Assembly: GCF_000321225.1 (NCBI RefSeq)
Contig: NW_004450585.1
Span: 303,564 to 367,563, forward strand
DNA length: 64,000 nt
Direction: 5' to 3'
Source: Odobenus rosmarus divergens
Lineage: Eukaryota > Chordata > Mammalia > Carnivora > Odobenidae
Shown here in pieces: positions 46,383 to 58,870 of this stretch (position 1 is the stretch's first letter; each line of letters opens with the position of its first letter). Below the pieces are notes generated by a model that was given only the letters and a program-made list of their open reading frames with translations, had not been told where the DNA came from and ran no database searches. Made by a program: the position numbers and the translations under genes.

Positions 46383-46520
46383 ATGGTTCTGAACCATGGC
46401 TGCACAGGCCACACCCCAGATCAAGTAAATCAGAATCTCTGGGGGTGGGACCTAGGCATCAGGCTATTTTAAATCTCCCTAGATAATTCTAATGTGCTGG
46501 CAGATTTGAGACCCTCTGGT
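46383..46520. mobile_element. MER5A-type hAT-Charlie element
   Basis: Left end ATGGTTCTGAACCATGGCTGCAC and right end 'aattctaatgtgctggcagatttgagaccctc' are imperfect inverted repeats. The centre has the diagnostic 'aaatcagaatctctgggggtgggacctaggcatc'. Confidence 0.88.
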
Positions 46521-46764
46521 CTACAATACCAGCAGGAAGATGATCATGGATGTCCCTGGGAGGCAAAGAAGAGTGTGCTACCATCTGACACGGGAACTGC
46601 CAATTAAATGGGTTCTAAAACTGAAACCAAGTTCACAACAGAAAAGGTCTCAGAGGGACTTGAACAAAAAGAGATTTACTGAGAAGTTAACTGATCTGCA
46701 AAAACACCTTTCTAATTTGATAACACTCTGCTTAATGCTAAAAGAAAAGGCAAGATAAAGTAGC

Positions 46765-47095
46765 TAATGAAAAAATGGAAACAACCTAAATATCTTTCAA
46801 TAAAAAATGGATAAATTACAGTGCTTTATAGCAGTTAAAAATGAATGAATTAGACCTGCATATGTTAACATGGATAGATCTTGAAAATATATGTTGAGTT
46901 AAAAGAAAACTGCTGAATGATACATACAGGACAATACCTCTTATGTAAAATTGTAAACACAAAGTAATACATCTTATTTTAGATATAAAACATACATATC
47001 AAAAGTATAAAAATATAGACCTGACAGGTTAAAAAAGTAGGATAATGGTTACTTCTGGGGTGGAAAGGGACTGGAAAGATATAACAATTAATTAT
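46765..47095 (+). mobile_element. Old L1ME-type LINE fragment
   Basis: Sense signature 'aaatggaaacaacctaaatatctttcaat', 'gcagttaaaaatgaatgaattagacc', 'acatggatagatcttg' and 'ggttacttctggggtgg'. Heavily diverged. Confidence 0.65.
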
Positions 47096-47343
47096 AATGC
47101 ATAAACTTTATTTGGATCCTTGTTTAGGGGGGAGGAAATAGCCATAAAAGTCATTCTTGGAATAACTGGGGTAATTTTAACATGGACTCAGTACTATAAT
47201 TTCATCAAGTTACTGTTAATTTTTTTTAGAGATAACGTTAGTATGATTTATGTAGAAGTAAACTTTATTCTTAGGAGATACATACTAAAGTCTAATAATA
47301 TCTACAACTTACTTTCAAATGGTATAGCAAAATGCGTGTTGTG

Positions 47344-47372
47344 TACACACACACACACACACACACACACAC
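47344..47372. repeat. (AC)n microsatellite
   Basis: About 14 AC units in sequence not otherwise recognised as a repeat. Confidence 0.95.
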
Positions 47373-47619
47373 TGAACAGATAAAATCACCATGGGGCTTG
47401 GTAAAGAGCAAGAGTCCCTAAGTGACCACCTGAGATACTACCACAATGGTTGTTTCTAGGAGAATTGCAGATGAAGGTTGATGTTTCCAGGCCTAAAATC
47501 CCCAGTAGGAGAGTGAAGGCCAGAAACCACAGGCTTGTTTCTCTGGTCTAGCCTATGCATGGATGATTTCTACTACCTGCAGGACCAATCTGTCCTCTCA
47601 GCACACTCTGCTCTCTGCC

Positions 47620-47795
47620 ATCATAGCTCCAATTAACACACAGAGCAATTTGCTGTTTATCTGTCTCTATCCCCCACCAGTCCATGAGCTTCGTGAGGAC
47701 AGGGACAGTATGTGTCTTTTTGTTCTTGTCCTTCCAGCACCTAATACAATGCCTGGCACATACTAAGCACTTAATAAATATTTCTTTAGTTAGCA
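47620..47795 (+). mobile_element. L2 LINE 3' end
   Basis: Clear terminus: 'ccagtccatgagcttcgtgaggacagggacagtatgtgtc', 'ccagcacctaatacaatgcctggcacatactaagcacttaataaatattt'. Confidence 0.85.
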
Positions 47796-50700
47796 ATTAT
47801 GGCCATCTTCCAGGAAGAGAATGACCCATTTCCTCTCCCCAACCACCCATCCATGCCACAGGACACAACAGACCTCAAAAACACGCCCCTTGGAGCTGAT
47901 TTCTGATCCACAAACATTTGTTAAAGTGCTGTGTACATTGGAGTCACAGTTGAAGCTGTCATAATACCTGTGCCTGTCCAACAGTTACTTTAAAAAGTGT
48001 TTATTTGCACCCATAGAAAATGTTTGCGTGGTGCAATTTGATGAACCTAAATATTCTTTACTTTCCTTCTCATCCAAAAGCATTTACACTCTCTCTGAAG
48101 CCCTAGAAACAGTGCTAGGCAGATAAAAATTCCCTGCTCATTTACACATGCCAATTAACTAGATTCAGGAACTCTTCATTCCCTAAGTCAGTTATAGATT
48201 TAGTAACCAGAACTCTCCCCCACGTCAGAACATAATGCTTAGTGCTTGCATCCTCATTAAGTTTTCATAGACAAATAAACTTACTATATATATATCCACA
48301 ACTTAACTACACATATTTCATTCAAAACATTACCTGGAATACTCACAGATGGGTAGCCAGGGGCATTCTCATTCCCTTATAGTGGCTAAGAGAGTGGCCA
48401 GAAAGATCAGTCTGGCTGACCGGGAAGGTGTTGCCAGAGAAGAAATGGTAGCATGAGGTGAAATCTGAGAGAAGAGGCTGATGAACTATAATGAATATAC
48501 CAATATACCAATAATGAAACTACCCTAAAAAATTAACAGGTAAGGAAATATAAGAGGTATTTGCAACAAGCAAATATGATTCTCAAGAAATACGGAAAGA
48601 CAAAGGACAAAGAGAAGAAACAAGAGAAAGAAGTAAAGAATGAAGAAGCAATAATAAGAAATTCTGTGAAAGATATGTCAACAGGTACAGGAGGTTGATA
48701 ACAGGTCTTCCTACCTAACTCAGACCTTCCTACTTAATGCAGTCAATATGCAAATAGAATTTCTATTAATTGAATTATTTTTGAATGCATGAGAGGCGTT
48801 TGCCACTTTAAGTAGTCCTTTTGATAAACTGTAGCTTTTTAAATGAAGACTTACTCGGTAATTTATCTTTTGTGCTGACACAGAATTTCATCAATTCATT
48901 TTGTTGGAAATCTGGAACTTCTGTAATTTTACTATTATTTCTGAATTTATAACCAAAATTTCAAAATTCTTTTCCCCAGAAATCCAAAAATTTCCTGAAA
49001 TTTTATTTTGGTCATTGAGCATAAGGAAACTGACACTATCTAATCCGTTTCTTAAACCACTAAATTGCAAACAAATCCTCTTAAAAGTTAGAAAGATGTA
49101 ATGATCTCATTTAAAAATATAAATACTGCCTAATTAATATAAAACTGGATACAACCAATGATTTCCAATAAATCTTCATAGAAATACTTTTCCAGAATAT
49201 TTACTAGCCCCATCCTCTAAAAATACTTTAAATCTTTCGTGTCAAATGTTTTTAATTAATATTGTGTTCTAGTTCCCTTAGGAAATAACTTTTGAAATAT
49301 GAAATTAATTATATCACCTAGATTAAAGCAAGAAGGCATTTTTGTTTTATTTTAAAAACAGGCTTTTGAATATAAGCTACAGCTGCAGTAATCTTTTGCT
49401 TCCCCCTCACCAAAAAAAATCCTCATAGATATCAGCCTTCAGGAAAGTTCCTCTGTAGCAACCTGTGGCCTGCCCACAAACCTTAATTAGTTTGAGAGAT
49501 CATGACATAGACCCTCTTCAAACTGGATAGGAGTGGTAGCTCTCTGTGGAGAAATAGAGCTAGCTTTTGTACCAAGTAATTTAAGGAGCAGCAACAGGCT
49601 AATATGTAGACAAGAGAGGGTAGAGCATGTGGTGTGGTTCTCAGCAGAGCGACAGGCCTCTAATGAGGCCCAGTAGTGGATAGCAGCTGGTAAACTTGGG
49701 GCTCAAAATAGGAGGCTCTGAGGGCCTTTATTTGCTAACAAAAGACTGCAAATTGCTCAAAGGCCTGAGTAGGCAATGAGAACATGTTCATATGGTGAGC
49801 CAGTATATAAAATTTTCAAAACAAATATTACAATATATGAATTTACATTGCAATAAGAATCAGAAGGGTTCTATGATTGTAGACATTTTGGTAAGAATAG
49901 GTACAAAAGATCACTATTAAATTTTGTGTAAGAAAATCACCACCTGCTCTCTGTCTGTTCTGGAATACCCAGACTGAGATGCACGCAGTGCATGTTATAA
50001 CCATTTGTATAGCCATGCTATGCACTCTGTCTGCAAGCCCAGACAAATGGCAGTGAAAGCATGATATGTTTTATAGAGTATTACAAAATTAATGGAATTC
50101 ATGCATCATGGAATTAATTCCTAGGTACCCAATAATAAATTAATAATATAACAATTGTATAAACCAGAAGAAAAAGCTCAAATCTCTTGTGATAGGAGCT
50201 GGAGACCAAGACTGACCCAGATCTTAGGGATTGATCTAAATAGGTTCTTGTAGATCCTTTGCACAGTTTGTTTTTGAAGAGCAAGCATTAATTTCAATAG
50301 TTCTACTGGCCAGGAGGCACAACCAGGGATCCCCAAAGGACAACCGTCCATATGAATACTAAATATACTATTTGGTTAAACATTGAACTTGTTCACTTGT
50401 CATTTCCTAGCACTGCTCTGAGAAATCTCAGAAGTTTGTTTCTACAATTCTCTATCTCTTGAGAAAAATATTTTCAATTATAAGAAAAAGCACCCGTATA
50501 AGTAATAATCATTCTGTGTGTGCTCTTTTAAGTAAAAGGAGGTTCTTCTTGCATCCATTACAGATCCAAAGTCAAAGAAAAACCCAGACTTGAAAACATA
50601 TGTCACAGGCGATGCTTCTTCCATTCTCTTTTGATACTCTGAACCACTGGCTAATTGCAGAGAAACCCCCCAAGCGATTCCTAACATAGGTCATGATTGC

Positions 50701-50799
50701 AGGACTTTATTATTCTGTTGACGTTTCTGGACCATTCTAATTGTGACCCCATGGTTGCTAACTGGAGGTTATTTTTAACTCACATTTTTCCCCACATCT
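47796..50799. other. Long AT-rich single-copy stretch, no gene seen
   Basis: Three kilobases without a recognisable repeat, which is unusual for this window. Short ORFs (60-69 codons) are unremarkable. No splice-bounded coding stretch recognised. Confidence 0.5.
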
Positions 50800-51200
50800 T
50801 CATCACCACGTTTTTCCAATCCTTCATCTGAAACATGTCTCACTTTGTAGCCATACTCCAGTTCAGACCACACCATCTCTGCTCTGGATCAGTGCTGAAA
50901 GGGCAAACTCCTACCTGCCTGGAGTCCCCATCTTGTAGATGCTGTTCAGCCATTGAGTGCCTCAAGCTCTATACTCTCTTGTCCAAGAGCCTACAGTAGC
51001 TCCTTCTATCCTGAAGATCTGTCTAATGTTGAAGCCTTCCACCAACCATTCTCAAGTCCACACTTGGTATTTCCTGGCAAGCCCTCCACTCCCTAGCGGC
51101 CATGCCTCATCCCTGCTCCCTGCTCCATCTATCTCTATACCTTGCTCATGCCATCTCCCGGGCAATTGGTTTTCTCATGTTGTGCATGTATCTTGGTAGA
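50800..51200 (+). mobile_element. Possible L2 LINE body (tentative)
   Basis: Pyrimidine-rich text such as 'tcactttgtagccatactccagttcagaccacacc', 'ggcaaactcctacctgcctgg' and 'ccatgcctcatccctgctccctgctcc' resembles worn L2 ORF2 3' sequence. The 80-codon ORF inside is not a gene. Confidence 0.35.
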
Positions 51201-52636
51201 CTGAAGGCAGGAAATTAATTTTCTGCTGACACTCAAGCAATTTAAAAAACATGTATTGAGGGCACTGAATGAATCAAATGCGGTGTTTTTAATTCCTGGT
51301 AATCCAGATAATGCACATTGGAAATGCAGGTTACAACCCACATCATATATCAGGTCTAATTTTTAAAGTTTCTTCCTCTGTTTGGGATGATTCATGCAAC
51401 AGCCTCTGTCCGTCAGAGAGGATAACTACATTATCCAAATAATGACAGATTCTTTCACCTCGCCCAATACATACACATTCACTCAACCACTCTCTGTCTC
51501 CCTTCCCCATCAACTATGCAATTCATTAAACCATATTCATTGTTCACAATATTGCCTGTAACAGCCTCACTAGAATTGTCTCATCAGCCATTGGTGAATA
51601 GGGTAAGTATTCGATCAGCAGAAAATGTGAGCAATAATTAACTTAGGGGAAGAGGACAAAGCCATGTAGGTTCACTTTTGCCTGTCCACACCATGTACTC
51701 CTTCCCCAGGCAGAGACTGTCTTTATTCCAGTTAAATCTTGGTGTCCATGACAGACAATGAGGAAGAATCCTGAGATCTAAAGACAGTTTACTTCAATAA
51801 AGGGTGTACACAGCAAGCTGATCTTTCCAGCTAGAAATTTTTTCCTGTTTTCATTCATCATTATTACTACAAATACAAATTTTTATTTATAATTCATGCC
51901 GCAATAAACTGATAAGACCCTTTGTTTCTGATTCGTTTCAGCAAATGGCTGCAGAAGCAGAGCATACAAGCCAGCAAGTGTGTCCCTTGGCTGCCATTTC
52001 AAACCCAGCCCCCCACCACCCACTCTCCCTCAACACAGCCCTCTTCAAATCCTGATGAGCTGAGCCCATCAAAAGTCTCCAGTGTATGATGCTCATTCAA
52101 TTACAAAGTCCATTCGATGTTATTATGGATCATAATGAAAATACCCGCCTCGGGCTAGAGGAGTGGTCTGGTCAGAAGTGAGAGAATAGGAGCCACTCGG
52201 CAGGGGCCAACCAGAGCACCAGGCAGCCAGGGTTGGTGGCCCTAGGGGTCAGTCATTTGTCACAACCTGCAGTCAGTGAGCTTCTGGCGACATTACCTAA
52301 CCACCTACATGCCACACTACAGTTCCCCAACTGACAGATGGAGCCCTTGGTTAAAATATTCCTGGGCCTTTGGTAAAAAAAGTTGTGCTTGGTTTTCATT
52401 ACCAGCAACTTGCTTTAACCCATAAAATGATCATTTCTAAGACTGATTTTGTTCAGTGACAATCTTCCTTTATATGCCAAATTTTACTAGGAAATCCCAA
52501 AACTAAGGAGTGTGACCACAGAGTTACTAGCTTTTATTCCAGTGGTAAGGATAAGACTCCTTGCAGACATCTTCTTATGTGTATGAGTGCTTGGACAACC
52601 ATTTATATTTGGAAATGATTACAAAGCATACTCTTT
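51201..52636. other. Single-copy sequence, possible conserved non-coding stretch 51850-52200
   Basis: No repeat recognised. The 52080-52150 part ('cattcaattacaaagtccattcgatgttattatggatcataatg') is dense in homeodomain-like ATTA motifs and CpG-poor, the look of a conserved non-coding element. No coding signal. Confidence 0.4.
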
Positions 52637-52820
52637 TTTTTTTAAGATGTATTTATTTATTTGCGGGGGAGGGGCAGAGGGAGAGGAAGAAAAAGAATCT
52701 CAAGCAGACTCCCTGCTGAGTGTGGAGCCCAACACAGAGCCTATCTCACAACCCTGAGACCATGACCTGAACCAAAATCAAGAGTCGGATGCTTAACTGA
52801 CTGAGCCACTCAGGCACCCG
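52636..52820 (-). mobile_element. CAN SINE, minus strand (older variant)
   Basis: T run, ATTTATTTATTT, then complement of the older body ('aaccaaaatcaagagtcggatgc') and head ('gagccactcaggcacccg'). Flanks share TCATACTCTT / GCATACTCTT. Confidence 0.92.
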
Positions 52821-53107
52821 CGTTAATCATACTCTTACTCACATGCTAGTTAGAATCCCCCATTGTGCACAACACAATTTTAATTACTTTTTCAATTTCT
52901 TTCTTCCCAACTGGATAAGAAACTCTGAGGAAGGGGACAGGAATCAGTGTTTGGATATAGAACAATGACTTCCAGCTGTTGCTTAGCTTAGTATCTAGTA
53001 GGACCGATCATCACTAAAAACTATACCTTCTTCAAATATAGAGTAGATCCCAAGGGAATAAAGAAGCGCACCAATACCACCTTAGCCTTCTGTATTGTGA
53101 TCTTTTT

Positions 53108-53298
53108 TTTTTTAAATATTTATTTATTTATTTGAGAGAGCGAGAATGAGAGAGAGAGTACATGAGAGGGGGGAGGGTCAGAGGGAGAAGCAGGCTCCTC
53201 GCTGAGCAGGGAGCCCGATGCGGGACTCGATCCAGGGACTCCAGGATCATGACCTAAGCCAAAGGCAGTCGCTTAACCAACTGAGCCACCCAGGTGCC
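53108..53298 (-). mobile_element. CAN SINE, minus strand, perfect 18-bp target duplication
   Basis: Full-length complement from a T run to GAGCCACCCAGGTGCC. CTGTATTGTGATCTTTTT at 53090-53107 and 53299-53316, unchanged. Confidence 0.95.
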
Positions 53299-53514
53299 CT
53301 GTATTGTGATCTTTTTAAATGACAGGATTGTTTTCCTCCATGCTGCCTTTGGGTCTTAGCAAAGGTAAATTGTTCCTGCCATCCTTTAGGAAGCTATCCA
53401 GCCTGAGTTGCGTCTATGTATGGACAGGATACAGAGGCGTATCTCTGGCCTTCTTTGGCTTCAAAGTTCACACTTCAGCAATACTGAAGGTGTCTGTAGT
53501 TCAGATCTCCATGC

Positions 53515-53875
53515 CTTTGTCCATAATCTTTCCTTTGCCTGGAAAACCCACCCTTAATACCATGCCCCTCTTCATTTGTTACTTCCCTCGTCCTTCAAGT
53601 CTCTGTTCAAGTCACTTCCTCCAGGAAGCCTTCCCTGACTGCCCTATGCTGGGTATGGCAACCCTCCTTGTACTTCCCATAGAACACTGTGCTACCTTTA
53701 TCATCACATACCACATTATATTGAAATTATCCATTTATTTCTCTGCATCCCCCTAGATCATTAACTCTGAAAGTGCAGAGATTGTGTCTTATTCTTCTAA
53801 TTTCCTGAGCTCCTAACACAATGCTGGACAAAGAGTAAGTTCTTGATAAATGTGTAGTGAATTGATCAGACCAAC
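53515..53875 (+). mobile_element. L2 LINE 3' end
   Basis: Classic text: 'ttcaagtctctgttcaagtcacttcctccaggaagccttccctgactgccc', 'aaattatccatttatttctctgcatccccctagatcattaactctgaaagtgcagagattgtgtc' and 'ctcctaacacaatgctgg'. The 145-codon ORF 53319-53756 overlaps it and is explained by L2 sequence rather than a gene. Confidence 0.88.
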
Positions 53876-54245
53876 AGCCCTTGCTTAGGAAGGGCAAAGA
53901 TAGGAAGGCAGGGGGACATCCGTGGACAATATGCTCACCTGGAGAAGCAGCAGGGCATGAGTTTAACAGAGAAACTGTGGTAAATCAGGGCAAGGGCAAA
54001 AAGGTTCTGAAGGCCCCATATGGGCCATGAGATTCTGAAGGGAGCAAGGAAGGGTGACAGAGGACAATGGTCCTGACCCTTTTATCCACTGAAGGTATGC
54101 ATTCAGTCCAGCACATTAAGAAATTAAACAGACTAAAAATATAACCAGTTCAGAAAAATTCATGAATAATAATAAAAGGTTAGTATGGGACAAAATGGTC
54201 ACTCAGATTACGTAAATAACTTGTCAAAAAGAACACATGTTCTTG

Positions 54246-54457
54246 GGACGCCTGGGTGGCTCAGTTGGTTAAGCAACTGCCTTCAGCTCAGGTCATGATC
54301 CTGGAGTCCCGGGATTGAGTCCCGCATCGGGCTCCCTGCTCAGCAGGGAGTCTGCTTCTCCCTCGGACCCTCCCCCCTCTCATGCTCTATCTCATTCTCT
54401 CTCTCAAATAAACAAATAAAATCTTAAAAAATAAGTAAATACTTTATAAAAAAAAAA
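54246..54457 (+). mobile_element. CAN SINE, plus strand, perfect 20-bp target duplication
   Basis: GGACGCCTGGGTGGCTCAG head, complete body, (AAAT)n and long A tail. A 20-bp duplication containing GAACACATGTTCTTG lies at 54226-54245 and 54458-54477, the longest and cleanest in the window. Confidence 0.96.
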
Positions 54458-54906
54458 AAAAAGAACACATGTTCTTGCAAAAGAAGACCCCTGGAGTGAA
54501 TGCACCACAATAAAACACTGTGAGACCTGAATCTTGAGGCACATTTTGCTGGCAACAGCACTTTCTGTTACTAACTGGGCAGCTTTCCTTTTGAAAGGTC
54601 TGGTTTATCAGAAGAGGTAAATCGTATCTCATTTTCAGCTTATCTACTACTACCTTTACTCACTGCCATAGTCACATTCTTGCTTCTGTATAACAAGGGC
54701 ACAATAAAGTTTCAAAAGGGCTCACTGAATTGAGTATCAAGATCTCCATTAAGACAACATAAATCAGATATAACATATAATTTACACTTCCCTACACCTC
54801 CATGATCATGAACAAGTTTTGCTGACTAATTAGAACCCAGTACATGAGGCTTACCATAAAATAGAAAATCTGCTTTGCAAAATATATTTTAGATAAAGTC
54901 ATTTTT

Positions 54907-54976
54907 ATTTTTTTAAAGATTTTATTTACTTTTTCTTTATTTCTTTGGGGGGTGGGAGCTGAGGGGCAGACACCCC
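54907..54976 (-). mobile_element. Remnant CAN SINE with a large internal deletion
   Basis: Tail complement ('ttttaaagattttatttac') followed after a short GGGGGGTGGGAGCTGAGGGGCAG by a head remnant 'acacccct'. AAAGTCATTTTT occurs before (54896-54907) and after (54978-54989), marking the original duplication. Confidence 0.75.
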
Positions 54977-54989
54977 TAAAGTCATTTTT

Positions 54990-57929
54990 TAAATGTCATG
55001 AAAAGAAATAGCCTAAGACAGAATTCCCAAAAAAGTATTCTTTTAAATACAAATCCCAGAAAATGTTAATAAATAAGGTGACTTGTAGGGTTCTGAGGCC
55101 AAGTAACTTTCAGAAACACTGAATTAAATACAAACAGCCTTCTTGGGGTCTGTAAGTTAATATGCACTGTAAATCTCTAAGACAATAATGTCTTATGCAG
55201 CATTTTACCAGCATATTTGAAAACCCTTTTTCATGGCACATACTTTGGGATGCCTACACTAAATCTCTTGAAAGGTGACTGGATATTCTTGAAGCAGTTG
55301 GTCAGTAGCTCCTGGTCCATGATCGAAATAGATATTAGTTCCTTAAAGCATAAGCTAGCTTCCCAGCTATCCGTCCCCATACAATACATGATTACCCTGG
55401 GCAAGGTCTGCTCCCAGCTTCCCAGAAAGCCCACAAAGACATGGCAGATGCCACGATGAATCAGCTGTACTCAAGCGACCTGCATCCTTGGGCAGGAGAA
55501 ATGAGAAATTAAGTGATGCAAGTCAAACACACTGGCGTGTCAAAAAATCCCAAGGAAATCTTAACAAATATCTATTATCTGGTCACCCATTTTTTTGACC
55601 ATATTGAAATATCAAAGGAAAGCAAGACTGAACCAGAATTTTAAACAGATCATCTAGTTTTATTCCAAATGGAATTAAATTGGAATTATGGGTCAAAAGT
55701 GCCCTTTGGAAAATTGAAAATTATGGGCACATAAATCAATTTGTAATGAAAAGAAGAAATAAGGAGAAGCAGCAGCCCTGGAAAAATCACAGCAAAGTTG
55801 CAGTGCAGGCTAGAAAGCCGGCCGCCAGGAGCTGGAGGTAAAACTGGGAGACGAGAATTGCAGTGGACTGTCCTCGGTTTTCCGAGTCCTGCCTCACAAA
55901 GAACCCCCTTGTAAGAAAAGCAGCCACTGGTGACTGCACACAAACGGCGTCACACCACAGGGCAAGTGACACAACACACAGGCTACAGCTAACAGACTGC
56001 GATGGAGCTAAACCCAAAGATGGTCGTCTATAGGCCAGACCCAGAGCAGGGAGGCTAAGGGAGAAAAGGCCTCCTCCCCTTGGCTTCCTCATCTTTCAGA
56101 TGGGAAATCCCATCTTCTTATGGAAATGCCTCTGACTTTGAGAGAAGCTACGGGTGCTGAAAGAATATAGGTACGAATGCAGAGATTTACCTAATTGTTC
56201 TATTCTATTCTATCCTATTTCTCTTCAAAGTATAGAAATTCTCAATCACATTTATTTATTTCCTCCATTCAAAATGTTGCTAAAATTCAGTTAATGCTGT
56301 TTTCATAACTAAAGTCCCAGTTTTCTCATTTTCCCTAGTATGGGGTTGGTGTCTTAAAAATGGGGGTTTTGTGAAAAGAGATATATTTAACAACTATTAT
56401 CCTTAGGGGTGAAGGACATTCTTGCATCATATGGTTTCTCATTTATTCTAAAACCAAATAAAATTTTTAAACTCTGTTTCCCAAAAGTTTCAGATACAAC
56501 CATTGATCTCAATCATCTATTCTTTATCAAGCTTGAAAATAGAAAGATGCTCTGCCCATTCTATGTTCAGGAGGAAGGTGGATGAGCCAAAAGAAACAGA
56601 AGCCCTGGATAACCCAAAGCCATATATATATGTTCCATTTTTCCTGAAACTTCAATTACCATAAAGTTATTCTCCAGGGCCAATCTGGTCATTGATACAC
56701 AAAGTAAGATGGTTACAACACTACATCAGTGGAAGCCAAAACTCGATTCAGTGGAACTTAAAATAAAACGTTGTTTGTAAGACAACCTACATTTTTTCAT
56801 ATTCTATAAGGACCATGATAATATATAGCCTAATATTCACCTTTTAAGTACTTCTTCCAAATTTATTAGAACTATTCATCAATTTTCAATTCACATTACA
56901 TTTTTATACAGGCCTGTATTAAAAAAAATCAGTCATTTTCTCCAGTGAGGCTCTTTTTTTAATGCTAATACATTTTTAAAGATTACATAAAAATACCTAT
57001 ATTACTCAAAAAGTTATAAAATGCTGCCAATCTTCAGACAAGTGAAAGCACACACCTGCAGTTCTAATACGCCTTCTCCTGAACCAGTTTCTATTACTGG
57101 AAGTCAGCTCCAAGCAACCTTTTGTTTGTTTGTTTGTATCTGCCAGAGGCAAGTCCAGAGGGCCCGGATGTATAAAAGTATCTCACATTCAGAAGGAAGC
57201 TCTCGGGCCTTTGTGCCAGTAGATGTGCAAAGAAGCTTAAGTAAGTGTGGGAAAACAGCAACTGTGGATCAGAATTTGCCATAAGGCAAGACCTAACACG
57301 GTTTTTTTCTGGTTTGCCACAGACAGATGGAATAACAACATAATAGACTTGGGCAAAGGGTCTCCTGAGCTATTCTCTCCATTGTATACATACAACAGAG
57401 ACAGTAAAGACACAAAGGGACAGTACTTAGGAAGTGTCTCCTTCCCAGCAAAGCCCGATATCGTTCATTATTTTCATCAAAAAGTCTGAAAAGAGGATTG
57501 ATGCAAAATGTTCCTACGCTTCATCCTTGAAGGTCAGTACGTTTGTTTCTGAGGGTCAAATGTGCCGTACGTATAGGTACCAGTCTTCACTCTCCATGCA
57601 TCAGGCAGCTGGAGAAAGGACAGCCAAGATTTTCATAAGGCTGTGTCTTAGCTCAGCACTACCTTAAGACCTAAATCTCCCCCTTAAACCAGCTGGATTT
57701 CAGCCCCTGGATATCACCAGGGCAAAGGACAACCAAAAGAGCCTCGGGAACTGAGGCAGCTGAACCACACCCATCCAGCTGAACCAAATTTTCACAAGGC
57801 ATAAAATTGAACTGTCGCTCGAAATAAATGGGAACAACAAGGGCAGAAAAATTCCTAAATATTTTCTATCATTGTCTCACCAAGGACTTTTTTTAATCCG
57901 TTAAATTGTGACTGTTGAACAACTGAAGA
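54990..57929. other. Single-copy sequence, no gene demonstrated
   Basis: No named repeat recognised. ORFs of up to 101 codons at 55686-56092 (minus) and 57021-57667 (plus) lack known domains. Small simple repeats: (ATTCT)n near 56200-56220 and (TTTG)n at 57120-57138. Exons cannot be excluded. Confidence 0.4.
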
Positions 57930-58110
57930 CAGAAAGAATAGCACAAATGAGACACTTTTCTCAAAATCACTTACACAGATGGAATAAGATTGGCCATGAA
58001 TTTATCATTGTTGAAGCTAAGAATGCTTGCCTGGGGCTTCCTTATACAATTTTGTCTATGTTTTTGTGTATGTTTGAAATTTTCTATAATAAGTTTTTAA
58101 TTATATTTGT
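57930..58110 (+). mobile_element. Ancient LINE-type 3' end (family uncertain)
   Basis: Ends 'gatggaataagattggccatgaatttatcattgttgaag' ... 'gtctatgtttttgtgtatgtttgaaattttctataataag', the same kind of terminus as at 43540-43607. Confidence 0.5.
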
Positions 58111-58657
58111 ATAATTTTTCAGTTTTTCAAACAAAATATGCATTGCTATAAAAAGTGATGCTCATTTTAAAGATTTTTTTAAACCTGAAGAAAATAGCCT
58201 GATGAAAATAAGAATCTGCTTCCAAATGCAATTATTCCCATAAAATAAGTTGCCTGCAGACACCTAAGAGGGTAACATAGGTATTTTTATGTAATCCTTT
58301 TAGAGAGGTTTAAAAGTGATTTGGGGAATTTTCCTGAAATTTTCTAAGTTTTCCTAAGGAATATGATCCTGAGTCAAAATTTGAGATGGAGAAAGAAACT
58401 AAAAATCACTATATTCCTACACACAAACTCTGTCCAAACCAAATGTCCCTAAGAAAGTCACCCGGCTCTCTAGTGTCCACTAATACAGACTAATACATAC
58501 CAAACACATTTCAGCATAATTTCAGTCTGTTCTCAGCATATGTTTAAATTCAAAAAGCTAAGCCTTCTCTTTTTCTCTTTTGCCAGCCTACCTCTATATG
58601 TATGTACATACTCTGAGTGTAGCATATGTGATCCTTTTTTAAATTTAGGTTTTTTGC

Positions 58658-58867
58658 AGGGTGCCTGTGTGGCTCAGTCTCTTAAGCATCCAACTCTAGG
58701 TTTTGGCTCAGGTCAGGATCTCAGGGTCCTGAGATGGAGCCCCTGGTAAGGCTCCCCACTCAGTGGGGAGTCTGCTTGGGATTCTCCCTCTCCCTCTGTC
58801 CCTCCCTGCTCACGCATGCACACTCTCTCTCTAAATAAAATAAATAAAATCTTAATAAATAAATAAA
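58658..58867 (+). mobile_element. CAN SINE, plus strand (older variant)
   Basis: GGGTGCCTGTGTGGCTCAGTC head, body with 'atccaactctaggttttggctc', CT-rich middle, then (AAAT)n. Its tail runs directly into the L1 3' UTR at 58871. A target duplication is not clear. Confidence 0.9.
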
Positions 58868-58870
58868 TTG

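Noticed and set aside
53319..53756. 145-codon ORF
   Set aside because: Most of it is pyrimidine-rich L2 LINE 3' sequence, and its left part runs straight on from a SINE. No domain seen.
54231..54244. Palindrome GAACACATGTTC resembling a steroid-receptor element
   Set aside because: The half-sites are separated by two bases, not three, and the motif is simply part of a SINE target duplication.
55231..55434. Minus-strand 67-codon ORF (IMDQELLTNCFKNIQSPFKRFSVG...)
   Set aside because: It reads somewhat protein-like, but I recognise no family and see no clear splice sites or retroposition marks. Worth a protein search but not claimed.
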